Positions 1 to 6,253 of a DNA stretch of 7,967 nt are shown here, one piece after another. The notes beneath the pieces were generated by a model. That model was not told where the DNA came from and did no database searches. It saw nothing but the letters and a program-made list of their open reading frames with translations. The translations under genes were made by a program, and so were the position numbers. This stretch comes from an uncultured Planctomycetaceae bacterium. GTDB taxonomy: Bacteria; Planctomycetota; Planctomycetia; Pirellulales; UBA1268. How positions within the stretch are numbered: position 1 is the stretch's first letter; every line of letters starts with the position of its first letter. The stretch lies in the NCBI GenBank assembly GCA_903885855.1, contig CAISKG010000491.1, positions 1 to 7,967 on the forward strand, read 5' to 3'.

Positions 1-777
1 GGCCTCGGCGCGGCGGCGGAAGTCGGCGTCGTCGACCGCGCGGGCCACGTAGGCGCTCGCGGTGGCGGCCGCCATGCCCAGGGACGGCCCGCCGCGCGGC
101 GGGCCGCGCCGCTCCAGCCGCTCGAACACCTCCCCGATGCCCGCCTCGAACGCACCCTGGACGTCGGCTGGCAGGGCGTCGACGGCCTGCAGGTAGGCGT
201 AGGCGATGGCGACGAGGTGGAGGGCGAGGAGGTCGGAGTCGTCGGGCGGGTCCGGGGCCTCCGCGACGAGGATCAGATCGACCGCGGCGGGGACGATCGC
301 GCGGAGTGCGACGGGGCGCTCGCCGTGGTAGGGATTGCCGGGGTGATCCCAGCCCAGCCACCACGCCGGCCCCATCGGCGAGTGCCGCCGCATCGACATC
401 GTCGTCCCTGCGCCGCGCTCGATGGAGGCCAGGAGGTATTCCGAGGCCGGGCGGGTGAGGACCGAGATGTCGGGCTGCTCGTCGCGTTCCGGCCCGCGCC
501 GCAGGTCCGAGCCCAGCAGGAGCCAGTCGCGGTACACCGCCTCGTCGTCGAGCGCCTCCTGCACGTGGCGGGCGGGCTCGAGCGCCACCTCGAGCTCGAG
601 CTCCACGAGCCCCGCCAGGAAGTCGCGCAGCTGCCGCTGCCAGGGGCGACCGGTGGGCAGCTCGGCGCCGCGGGCCGGGCACCACGGCGCCGGCGCGAGG
701 AGCACCAGCACGAGCGCGACGACACGACGGCGGCACGACGCGGCGGCGGGATGGCGCATCGGGGAGGGCGGGCGCAT
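1..777 (-). CDS. Secreted protein of unknown function, last gene of the WXG/FtsK operon (3' end cut by window edge)
   Basis: An open frame of 259 codons runs from ATG at 777 to the left edge without a stop, so the C-terminus is missing. The N-terminus looks like a Sec signal peptide: an arginine cluster at about residues 16-18, a hydrophobic core VVALVLVLLAPAP at 19-31, and a possible cleavage after ARG or ARGA at 35-38. Cys33 is not in a good lipobox (APWC), so a lipoprotein is unlikely. The mature part is acidic and helical, with WWLGWDHPGNPYHGE at 139-153 and repeated leucine/alanine helices at 181-222 and 235-259. I do not recognise the family; helix-rich stretches of this kind occur in alpha/alpha-barrel enzymes, but that is speculation. 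The start lies 20 nt after the ATPase stop, same strand, so it is probably co-transcribed. An in-frame ATG at 759 is an alternative start. Neither start has a clear Shine-Dalgarno site. Confidence 0.75.
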   Translation of the reverse strand, partial: MRPPSPMRHPAAASCRRRVVALVLVLLAPAPWCPARGAELPTGRPWQRQLRDFLAGLVELELEVALEPARHVQEALDDEAVYRDWLLLGSDLRRGPERDEQPDISVLTRPASEYLLASIERGAGTTMSMRRHSPMGPAWWLGWDHPGNPYHGERPVALRAIVPAAVDLILVAEAPDPPDDSDLLALHLVAIAYAYLQAVDALPADVQGAFEAGIGEVFERLERRGPPRGGPSLGMAAATASAYVARAVDDADFRRRAEA

Positions 778-797
778 GGACGGGAGGGGCGGGGTGC

Positions 798-3700
798 TCA
801 GGACGGGGGCGGTGGCTCGCCGCCGGCGGGGGGATCGTCGAGGAACTTCGTGAAATTGAACTCGCCGTCGCCGCCGCCGAAGCCGAAGTCGAATTCCCCC
901 TTCGCCGCACCGGCCGGGGCGTCGGCCGCGCCCCCTCCCTCCGACGCCGCCGGGCGGCGGCGCGCTTGCGGGGTGCCCTGCGGCCGGGCGCGCAGGCGGC
1001 GCGAGAGGCCTTCGAGCCATGGGCCGTCGGGGAAGGCGTAGGGGCGGAACTTCTCGAACGTGCCCGTCTCCTCGTGGATGAACAACGCGCGCTGGGGGCC
1101 GAGTTTGCTCGCCAGCGGGCTGTCGACGAGCTGGCTGGAGTCGGAGGCGCTCATCTGGAACAGCACCCGGAGCTCGAATTCCTTGAGCGCGCCGCGCTCG
1201 AAGGTGCGCATGAGGTTCGTGAGCGAGTCGCACCACACCAGGGCGTGGATGCCCACCGCGGGGCCGTCCTTGAGGATCGTGAGGAAGTTGTCGGCGGGCC
1301 CGGCCTTCTTGTCGCCTCCGGAGAACGAGAAGCCGAAGTCGCCGTCGGCCCGGCGCAGCTCGCGGAACCGGGCCAGGTCGCGCACCACGACGAACACCGC
1401 CTCGCCGTCGAGGATCCGCTCGTCGATCCTCCGCTTGACCTCGGCCGCCAGATCGGCCATCGCCTCGGCGGTCGCCAGCCGGCCCACCGTCTCGACCTCG
1501 TGCGGGAGCCGCTCGGCGAAGCGCGAGAGGAGCAGGTCGGGCTTCTCGTCGGCCACCGCCGGCTCGAGGAGCACGAACCGCGCCGGCCGGCCGAGAACGC
1601 CGCCGGGATACGGGTCGCAGCCCGACGCCAGGCCGGCCATGGCCATCGCCAACAGCGCCACCGCGAGGTCCTCACGCTGCCCGACGATGAGCAGATTCGC
1701 CCCTCCCTGGCGGCGGAAGACGGCGGTGGTCGGATCCTTGATGGCGATCGCCTCGCCGAGCCAGGCCACGGGGGCGGTGAGGTCGCGGCCTCCCACGGTG
1801 CCCGAGTCCAGCAGCTCGGCGAGGAGACGGTTGCCCTCCGGATCGGCAGCCTGGTTGCCGTCGAAGACGATCGACGGCACCGCGGCGACGTCGCCACGGC
1901 GATCGGCGAGGCGGCGCAGCTCGCCGAGGTACCACTCGCGCCGGTCGTCGCCGAGCCACACCACCTGGAAAGGACTGTTGCCCGCAGGCATGCCGTTGGC
2001 GTCGTTGTAGATCGCCTCGCCGGGGCGCGTGAGAAGACGCGCCGCGGAGTTGTCCTCGGAGAGGATCAGGCTGCTGTCGGCCTCGTTGCACTGCAGCGCG
2101 ATGCGCACCGCCATCTGCCCCATCGTGGCCCGGGGAAGGCTGTAGGAGCCGCCGAGCGTCTGCGACCCGAGGATCACGTGCATCCCGAAGGCGCGACCCT
2201 GGCGGACGAGCCGGTCGAGGATCAGCGAGGCATCCTGGGCGAGCTTGTCGTCCTCGATGAACAACTCCTGGAACTCGTCGATGATCAAGAGCACGCGCGG
2301 CATCGGGTCGGGGTTGCCGGTGGCCCGGAATCCCGCCAGATCCTGCACCGCGAGGTCGCGGAACAGGTCGCCGCGCCGCTTCAACTCGCGGTCGAGCTGC
2401 TCGAGCACCGAGAGCCCGAACTCGCGCTCGCTCTCGATGGCGATGACGCGGGCGTGCGGCAGCCGGTAGTGGTCGTAGATCTTGAACTCCACCCCCTTCT
2501 TGAAGTCGATGAGGTAAAACTGGACCTCGTTGGGGCTGTAGGTCAGCGCCAGGTTGGTGATCAGGGCGTGCATCATCGTCGACTTGCCGGAGCCCGTCTT
2601 GCCGGCGATGAGGACATGCTGGCTCGTCCCCTTGCCGAGGCGCATGTGCTGCATCTTCTTGGCCCCGGCCGGGCCGAGCGGCACGTCGATGCCCGGGGCG
2701 GTGCTCCCGGTCCACCATGCCTCCGGCGGCGGTGCCACCCGGTCGAAGGGCACCTCCACGCGCTTCGCGGCCTTCGCGGCCCGCCCCACGCGCTGGATGA
2801 TCCCGGTGAAGACCTCGTCGGAAGGGGGGGCTTCCACGGTCAGCGGCCACTTGGAGAACTCGGGGTCCTGCCAGGTGAAGGCGCCGTCGTCGAGCTTGAG
2901 CACCGTGGCGTACTGCTCGATGTCGGAGAGGGCGAAGCCCGAGGGGAGGGGGAGCTTGGTGTCGACCGACACGATGAGGGCCACGCCGCAGCGGGCCCCG
3001 CTCGAGGCGATGCTCGCCAGGCGGCGGGCGCTGGTCTCGGTGAAATTGGCCGGGAAGTTGGCCACGACGACGAACCGGTAGGGCTCGGGAACCTCGGCGT
3101 CGGCGTTGTAGGCGGCGATCGAGTCGTATTCGTTGCGCAGGTACTTCTGGATCACCAGTTCCATGTGCTCGGTGACGTCGGCGAGCCGCTGCTCGATCTG
3201 CTGCGGCTCGGTCCAGATGCGGCTGGTGACGAGCAGTTCGTCGTGGTCGGCCAGGTGCATGAACCCGGCGAAGTGCTTGCCCAGCCCGAGCGGGTCGATG
3301 ATCGTGAAACGCGTCTGCCCGGCGGGCACGCCGGCGGCGATGCGCAGCGTCAGCGCCTGGAGGAAGGCGCCGGCCGCCTCGCGCTGCTCCGCCGTGGTGC
3401 GCACCACGATCGACGAGGCGTCGGGGAAGGGGACGATCGCCGGGGCCGTCCAGGCGAGGGGGCCGAAGCCGTTGAGCTCGGCGACGCTCGACACGCCTCC
3501 GGGCACCCTGTCGAGCGACATGGCCAGCCGCCCGAAGCGCAGACTGGCCGGCGCCTCCTGCGGCAACGCCGCGCTGCCGTCGGCCAGCCCCGGCCACTCG
3601 GGGAAGGCCTCGGCGTCGATGGCCGCCGCGGCGTCGTGCGCTTCGGCCGTGCGCTCGCGGGCCTCGCGCCAGGCGGCCGTCATCGCCGCGGTGCGCTCGC

Positions 3701-4784
3701 GGCGGCGCTCCTCGGCGGCGGAGAGGCGACTCTCGCGCCCCGCTTCGAGGCGGCGCACCTCCCCGGCGAGCTTCTCTTCCAGCGCCGTGATCCGGGCCGG
3801 ATACTTGGCCTGGGCCTCGCCCCGCGCGGTCTCCACCTTGGAGCGGATCGTGGCGCTCGCGGTCCGATAGCGCTCGTCGAGGTCGGCCAAGGCCGCGTCG
3901 CGCTTCGATTCGAGCGCAGCGACGGTGCGCGTGGTTCGTTCCTCGAGTTCGGCCAGTTCCCGGCGCGCCCGGGCCTCCATCTCCGTCTCCTGGAGGCCGC
4001 GGCGGACCTTGATCCAGGCGGTGGCCGGGGGCAGCAGCGCCTTGCCGCGCGCGCAGGCACGCTCGATCGTGCCGAGGAGGTCGACGGCCTTCGTGGCGGC
4101 GTCCTTCTTCAGCCCGCCGAAGAGCGTCTTCGACGACTCCATCGCGAGGAGCTCCTTGGCGGCCGAGAGCGCGGCGGCGTGGGCGGCCTCGAGCCCGGTG
4201 ACGAGCGGATCACCCTCCGGGACCGGCTCGGCCGCCGGCGCGGCACCGTCCGCCTTGACCCCCGTCTTCCGGGCGAACTCCCGCGCCTTGGCGAGCACCT
4301 CGTCGAATTGCGCGGCGTACCGGACGAAGTCCTTCTCGGTCTTGGCCAGGAGCTTCGCCGGGTCGTCGCGCTTCTCCCGGAAGACCTCCTTCATCGAGCC
4401 GCGCTCGAACTCGGAGTCTTCCCGGAGCTTGGTGGTCTGCTCGGTGCAGGCGCGCTTCAGGGAGGCGTCCTTGGTGGCCCGCTGCTCGTCGATCTTCTTC
4501 TGCTCGGCGCTGGCCTGCGACTGGATCCGGGCCAGCACCGCCTCGAACTCGGTGCGGGTGGCCTCGATCTCGCCACGCAGCTTGTCGGTCACGGCGGCGA
4601 TCGCGGCGGAGGCCTCGGATCGCGCCGCGGACGACTCCTTGGCGAACTCGGCGGCGATCTCGATCTCGGCCGACGCCCTGGCCCCCGCGGCCCGGCGCAG
4701 CTCCGAAAGGGCGTCGCGCAGGCGGCGCGGATCGTGGGGGGAGTCCTTCGTCCCGGCGGGGGCGGCGGGGGATTCGGTCGACAT
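798..4784 (-). CDS. FtsK/SpoIIIE-type ATPase with N-terminal coiled coil and two degenerate RecA-like domains (type VII secretion-like)
   Basis: A 1328-residue predicted cytosolic motor, probably moving protein (or DNA) for the WXG100 genes beside it. Residues 20-170 and 265-390 are Glu/Lys/Arg/Ala-rich and look like long coiled coils. Residues 430-640 form a first RecA-like domain in which the P-loop is lost (Lys replaced by Glu469) and Walker B reads FVVVANF. Residues 695-960 form the intact FtsK domain: Walker A GKTGSGKST at 728-736 (Lys734), Walker B VLLIIDE at 831-837 (Asp836, Glu837), and RQGRAFGMHVILGSQ at 861-875. Residues 1000-1265 form a third domain with a broken P-loop near 1035 and FVVVRD for Walker B. 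The tail is proline/glycine-rich. No transmembrane or FHA segment is visible, unlike EccC/EssC. The start ATG at 4784 has GGAG 5 nt upstream; longer in-frame readings would run through the two preceding genes. Function as a translocase is inferred from family and context. Confidence 0.93.
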   Translation of the reverse strand: MSTESPAAPAGTKDSPHDPRRLRDALSELRRAAGARASAEIEIAAEFAKESSAARSEASAAIAAVTDKLRGEIEATRTEFEAVLARIQSQASAEQKKIDEQRATKDASLKRACTEQTTKLREDSEFERGSMKEVFREKRDDPAKLLAKTEKDFVRYAAQFDEVLAKAREFARKTGVKADGAAPAAEPVPEGDPLVTGLEAAHAAALSAAKELLAMESSKTLFGGLKKDAATKAVDLLGTIERACARGKALLPPATAWIKVRRGLQETEMEARARRELAELEERTTRTVAALESKRDAALADLDERYRTASATIRSKVETARGEAQAKYPARITALEEKLAGEVRRLEAGRESRLSAAEERRRERTAAMTAAWREARERTAEAHDAAAAIDAEAFPEWPGLADGSAALPQEAPASLRFGRLAMSLDRVPGGVSSVAELNGFGPLAWTAPAIVPFPDASSIVVRTTAEQREAAGAFLQALTLRIAAGVPAGQTRFTIIDPLGLGKHFAGFMHLADHDELLVTSRIWTEPQQIEQRLADVTEHMELVIQKYLRNEYDSIAAYNADAEVPEPYRFVVVANFPANFTETSARRLASIASSGARCGVALIVSVDTKLPLPSGFALSDIEQYATVLKLDDGAFTWQDPEFSKWPLTVEAPPSDEVFTGIIQRVGRAAKAAKRVEVPFDRVAPPPEAWWTGSTAPGIDVPLGPAGAKKMQHMRLGKGTSQHVLIAGKTGSGKSTMMHALITNLALTYSPNEVQFYLIDFKKGVEFKIYDHYRLPHARVIAIESEREFGLSVLEQLDRELKRRGDLFRDLAVQDLAGFRATGNPDPMPRVLLIIDEFQELFIEDDKLAQDASLILDRLVRQGRAFGMHVILGSQTLGGSYSLPRATMGQMAVRIALQCNEADSSLILSEDNSAARLLTRPGEAIYNDANGMPAGNSPFQVVWLGDDRREWYLGELRRLADRRGDVAAVPSIVFDGNQAADPEGNRLLAELLDSGTVGGRDLTAPVAWLGEAIAIKDPTTAVFRRQGGANLLIVGQREDLAVALLAMAMAGLASGCDPYPGGVLGRPARFVLLEPAVADEKPDLLLSRFAERLPHEVETVGRLATAEAMADLAAEVKRRIDERILDGEAVFVVVRDLARFRELRRADGDFGFSFSGGDKKAGPADNFLTILKDGPAVGIHALVWCDSLTNLMRTFERGALKEFELRVLFQMSASDSSQLVDSPLASKLGPQRALFIHEETGTFEKFRPYAFPDGPWLEGLSRRLRARPQGTPQARRRPAASEGGGAADAPAGAAKGEFDFGFGGGDGEFNFTKFLDDPPAGGEPPPPS

Positions 4785-4789
4785 GGGGG

Positions 4790-4793
4790 CTCC
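4790..4793 (-). promoter_or_regulatory. Ribosome binding site of the FtsK-type ATPase
   Basis: GGAG on the minus strand lies 5 nt before the ATG at 4784. It supports this start over an in-frame extension to about 5240, which would run through the 78-residue gene and into the 209-residue gene. Confidence 0.6.
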
Positions 4794-4876
4794 GCGGGGT
4801 GCGGGTCTGGTGGCAGGGGGCTCGGCGCCGCGCCGTCGTCCCGACGGCACGTCGGCGCGACGACTCGGGAATCGGC

Positions 4877-5113
4877 TCAGCGCCCTCCCTCGTCGGCGAT
4901 GTCGCGGGCCGCGCGCGAGAGAACCTCGGCGAGACGGCCGATCGCCTCGAGCGTCTGCTTGACGTCGGGCATCAGCGGCTCGATGTGATCCTTGTGGAAC
5001 GTCTTCGCCGTGGCGTCGTGCCAGCTGTCGGTGGCGGCGTTCCACTTGATCTCGAGCTGCTTGTAGGCGAGCGCGAGCTTGGAGGCGCCGCTGGAGAGAT
5101 CGAATCCCCTCAT
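4877..5113 (-). CDS. Small helical WXG100-like protein (78 aa)
   Basis: A short, cysteine-free, all-helical protein with the plan of a WXG100 (ESAT-6-like) hairpin. Helix one covers about residues 8-28, followed by a turn containing WHDATAKTF at 31-39 and a second helix to about residue 72. Trp31-x-Asp33 stands where WXG100 proteins have Trp-x-Gly, and the aromatic residue that follows in the family is matched by Phe39. A second Trp is at 24. At 78 residues it is shorter than the usual 95-100. There is no YxxxD/E export motif at the C-terminus. Its ATG overlaps the stop of the previous gene by 4 nt (ATGA) and has a strong Shine-Dalgarno (GGAGG, 6 nt away) inside the end of that gene, so the two are probably translationally coupled. 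Membership of WXG100 is inferred from size, helicity, the W-x-D motif and the adjacent ATPase; it could be a family-specific adaptor. Confidence 0.85.
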   Translation of the reverse strand: MRGFDLSSGASKLALAYKQLEIKWNAATDSWHDATAKTFHKDHIEPLMPDVKQTLEAIGRLAEVLSRAARDIADEGGR

Positions 5114-5739
5114 GCGTCCCCTCCGGCGGCCTGGTCCTCGCGTGTGCGTCCCCCCGCGGGGTCCGGCGGGGGGGGGGCGGGGGCCTCGTCGTCGGCCTGC
5201 CGCGCCACCGAGGCCGCCGAGCCGGCTCCCGCCGCGGCATCGGCGCCGGCCGGGGAGGTCGCCGCCCGGTAGGCGTCGAGGGCCTTGAGCATCCGCTCCA
5301 CCACCGCCATCGCCTTCGGGCAGCGGACGTCGGTGACCTCGTGGAAGTGGACGAGGCGCACGCAGGTCTCGCGGAACTGCTGCTCGATCACCGGCTTCCA
5401 GCGCCGGACGATCGCCTCCTTCTGCTCGCAGAATTCCAGCCGGCGTCGCGCCTTCTCGAGATTCTTCTTCTCCTCCACGCAGGCCGGCGTGTTGTCGCCC
5501 ACCTTCTTGAACGAGCGGCAGTTCTCCAGATCCTTCGTCGCCTTGTTGACCGCGTCGTTGGCCTTGCGGACCTCCGACTTCCAGTAGGCGGCCCGGTCGA
5601 CCGTGAGATATTCGACGGCCCGGCTCCCCTCGAGTTCCACCTCGCCGAGGGCCTGGTTGGCCTCGTGCGCGAAGGCGGCGATCGCCGCCTTGACGAAGGC
5701 GAGCGTGTCGATCGATTTGACGTCGGCCTGCGTCGACAT
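5110..5739 (-). CDS. Soluble coiled-coil protein with five cysteines and proline-rich tail, WXG/FtsK operon (209 aa)
   Basis: No family recognised with certainty. Residues 8-158 are predicted helical and charged, with Lys/Glu-rich coiled-coil stretches at about 55-75 and 88-130 that would form a long helical hairpin. Trp53 (AYWKSEV) and Trp114 (RRWKPV) lie near the two ends of this section. Five cysteines (74, 87, 104, 126, 140) occur with no CxxC pair, so a metal site is not obvious; the first two flank a likely loop (SFKKVGDNTPA). Residues 160-209 are a low-complexity tail rich in Ala, Pro, Asp and Gly, probably disordered. No signal peptide or membrane segment. It sits between the two WXG-like genes, 42 nt after the first and overlapping the second by 4 nt, so it is likely a partner, chaperone or substrate of the ATPase. 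The start ATG at 5739 has no Shine-Dalgarno but gives a natural N-terminus (MSTQ). Confidence 0.88.
   Translation of the reverse strand: MSTQADVKSIDTLAFVKAAIAAFAHEANQALGEVELEGSRAVEYLTVDRAAYWKSEVRKANDAVNKATKDLENCRSFKKVGDNTPACVEEKKNLEKARRRLEFCEQKEAIVRRWKPVIEQQFRETCVRLVHFHEVTDVRCPKAMAVVERMLKALDAYRAATSPAGADAAAGAGSAASVARQADDEAPAPPPPDPAGGRTREDQAAGGDA
5119..5124 (-). promoter_or_regulatory. Shine-Dalgarno of the 78-aa gene, embedded in the upstream gene
   Basis: GGAGGG on the minus strand, with GGAGG 6 nt from the ATG at 5113, is the best ribosome binding site in the window. It lies within the last codons of the 209-residue gene, next to the ATGA stop/start overlap, which points to coupled translation and a fixed ratio of the two proteins. 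Confidence 0.65.
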
Positions 5740-5781
5740 GGGGGCGGCGTGGCGGCGGTGGGACGGCCGGGGGGGGGCGTA

Positions 5782-6054
5782 TCAGCGTTGCTGCTGGTAT
5801 TCCTCGATCCGCTCGGCCTTGCGGATCAGGTAGGGGACGTACTCCCCCGTCGACTCGACGAACCGGCCGAACTGGTTGAGCTGCTGCTCGAATTCCTCGC
5901 TGAATTTCTGATGCTCGCCGTCGCGCCAGGTGGAGCCGAGGGCGGCCAACTGCCGCTGCACGGTCTGCATCTGGGCCATCACCTCGGTGCTGAAATGACG
6001 CAGCCGCGCCGCGAAGCGGCGCAGCTCCTGCGGATCGACGATCGCCTGTCCCAT
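5782..6054 (-). CDS. WXG100-family protein (ESAT-6-like, 90 aa)
   Basis: First gene of the operon. At 90 residues it has the standard WXG100 size and plan. Helix one spans about residues 8-38, the turn carries LGSTWRDGEHQKF at 39-51, and helix two runs from about 50 to 87. Trp43-x-Asp45 followed by Phe51 matches the Trp-x-Gly/Asp...aromatic signature. Known WXG100 proteins form helical-hairpin dimers that are exported by, or regulate, an FtsK-type ATPase; this role is inferred here from the ATPase three genes downstream. The C-terminus (VPYLIRKAERIEEYQQQR) has tyrosines but no YxxxD/E export motif. Start: ATG at 6054 has GGGGAG about 8 nt upstream. An in-frame extension to 6318 would cross the putative promoter and into hemQ, so it was not used. 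No signal peptide or membrane segment. Confidence 0.87.
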   Translation of the reverse strand: MGQAIVDPQELRRFAARLRHFSTEVMAQMQTVQRQLAALGSTWRDGEHQKFSEEFEQQLNQFGRFVESTGEYVPYLIRKAERIEEYQQQR

Positions 6055-6062
6055 GGCAGTGG

Positions 6063-6068
6063 CTCCCC
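6063..6068 (-). promoter_or_regulatory. Ribosome binding site of the WXG100 gene
   Basis: GGGGAG on the minus strand, its GGAG 8 nt before the ATG at 6054. It supports the 90-residue start over an upstream in-frame extension. Confidence 0.6.
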
Positions 6069-6113
6069 TCGGGTGGTGCGGCAGCGATGGCGCGCCGTCG
6101 GCCCCGTCACGGG

Positions 6114-6119
6114 AGTCTA
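6114..6119 (-). promoter_or_regulatory. Candidate -10 element for the WXG/FtsK operon
   Basis: TAGACT read on the minus strand, within the same 9-nt block (GTAGACTCC) as the hemQ -10. It would start transcription near 6107, about 53 nt before the WXG100 ATG. No convincing -35 is found 16-18 nt upstream (the sequence there reads near CGCCTC), so this promoter would be weak or need an activator. Confidence 0.38.
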
Positions 6120-6163
6120 CCGCGTTCATGGCGGGGGAGGCGAGCGCCGTGCCGCCCGCCGCC

Positions 6164-6192
6164 TTGGGGAACGCTGCCGCCCCCCGTAGACT
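6164..6192 (+). promoter_or_regulatory. Candidate sigma70-type promoter of hemQ
   Basis: TTGGGG at 6164-6169 and TAGACT at 6187-6192 are separated by exactly 17 nt, the optimal spacing. The -10 keeps the T-A-x-A-x-T frame of the consensus; the -35 keeps the TTG. Transcription would start near 6199, giving a leader of about 55 nt before the ATG at 6254. Confidence 0.5.
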
Positions 6193-6253
6193 CCGCCTGG
6201 CGTCCGCCCCTCCCCCGCCCGATGGTTCACCCCCACCGCTCCCCCGCACGACC

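Larger units (their letters stand above)
6112..6194. repeat. 9-nt perfect inverted repeat in the divergent intergenic region
   Basis: GGAGTCTAC at 6112-6120 and GTAGACTCC at 6186-6194 are exact reverse complements with a 65-nt spacer. Each arm contains TAGACT read outward. The left arm lies about 60 nt from the WXG100 start and the right arm about 60 nt from the hemQ start. The spacing is too long for an ordinary hairpin, so paired promoters or a regulator site are the likelier explanations. Confidence 0.6.

Noticed and set aside
217..1041. Plus-strand frame at the left end and the minus-strand frame at 273-725
   Set aside because: Both are overlapped by the minus-strand frame from 777 to the edge, which has a credible signal peptide and balanced composition; the alternatives are Arg/Ser/Pro-rich shadows.
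1672..3597. A 641-codon minus-strand frame inside the ATPase gene in another reading frame
   Set aside because: Arg/Ala/Gly-rich out-of-frame reading with no start signal or domain; the overlapping frame has the conserved ATPase motifs.
4832..4848. Small hairpin (GCCGTC / GACGGC, 5-nt loop) in the 92-nt gap before the ATPase gene
   Set aside because: Only 6 bp, no T-run, and not tied to the ribosome site; could affect message processing but cannot be told from chance.
966..4988. A 1340-codon open frame on the plus strand opposite the ATPase gene
   Set aside because: Its protein is a low-complexity Arg/Gly/Leu/Glu/Val mixture with no motif. It mirrors codons of the minus-strand ATPase, whose Walker motifs prove the coding strand; high-GC codon bias removes stops on the opposite strand.
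5341..6189. A 282-codon plus-strand frame opposite the 209-aa and WXG100 genes
   Set aside because: Repetitive Leu/Arg/Val/Glu composition and no domain; the two minus-strand genes have family features and proper ribosome sites or overlaps.
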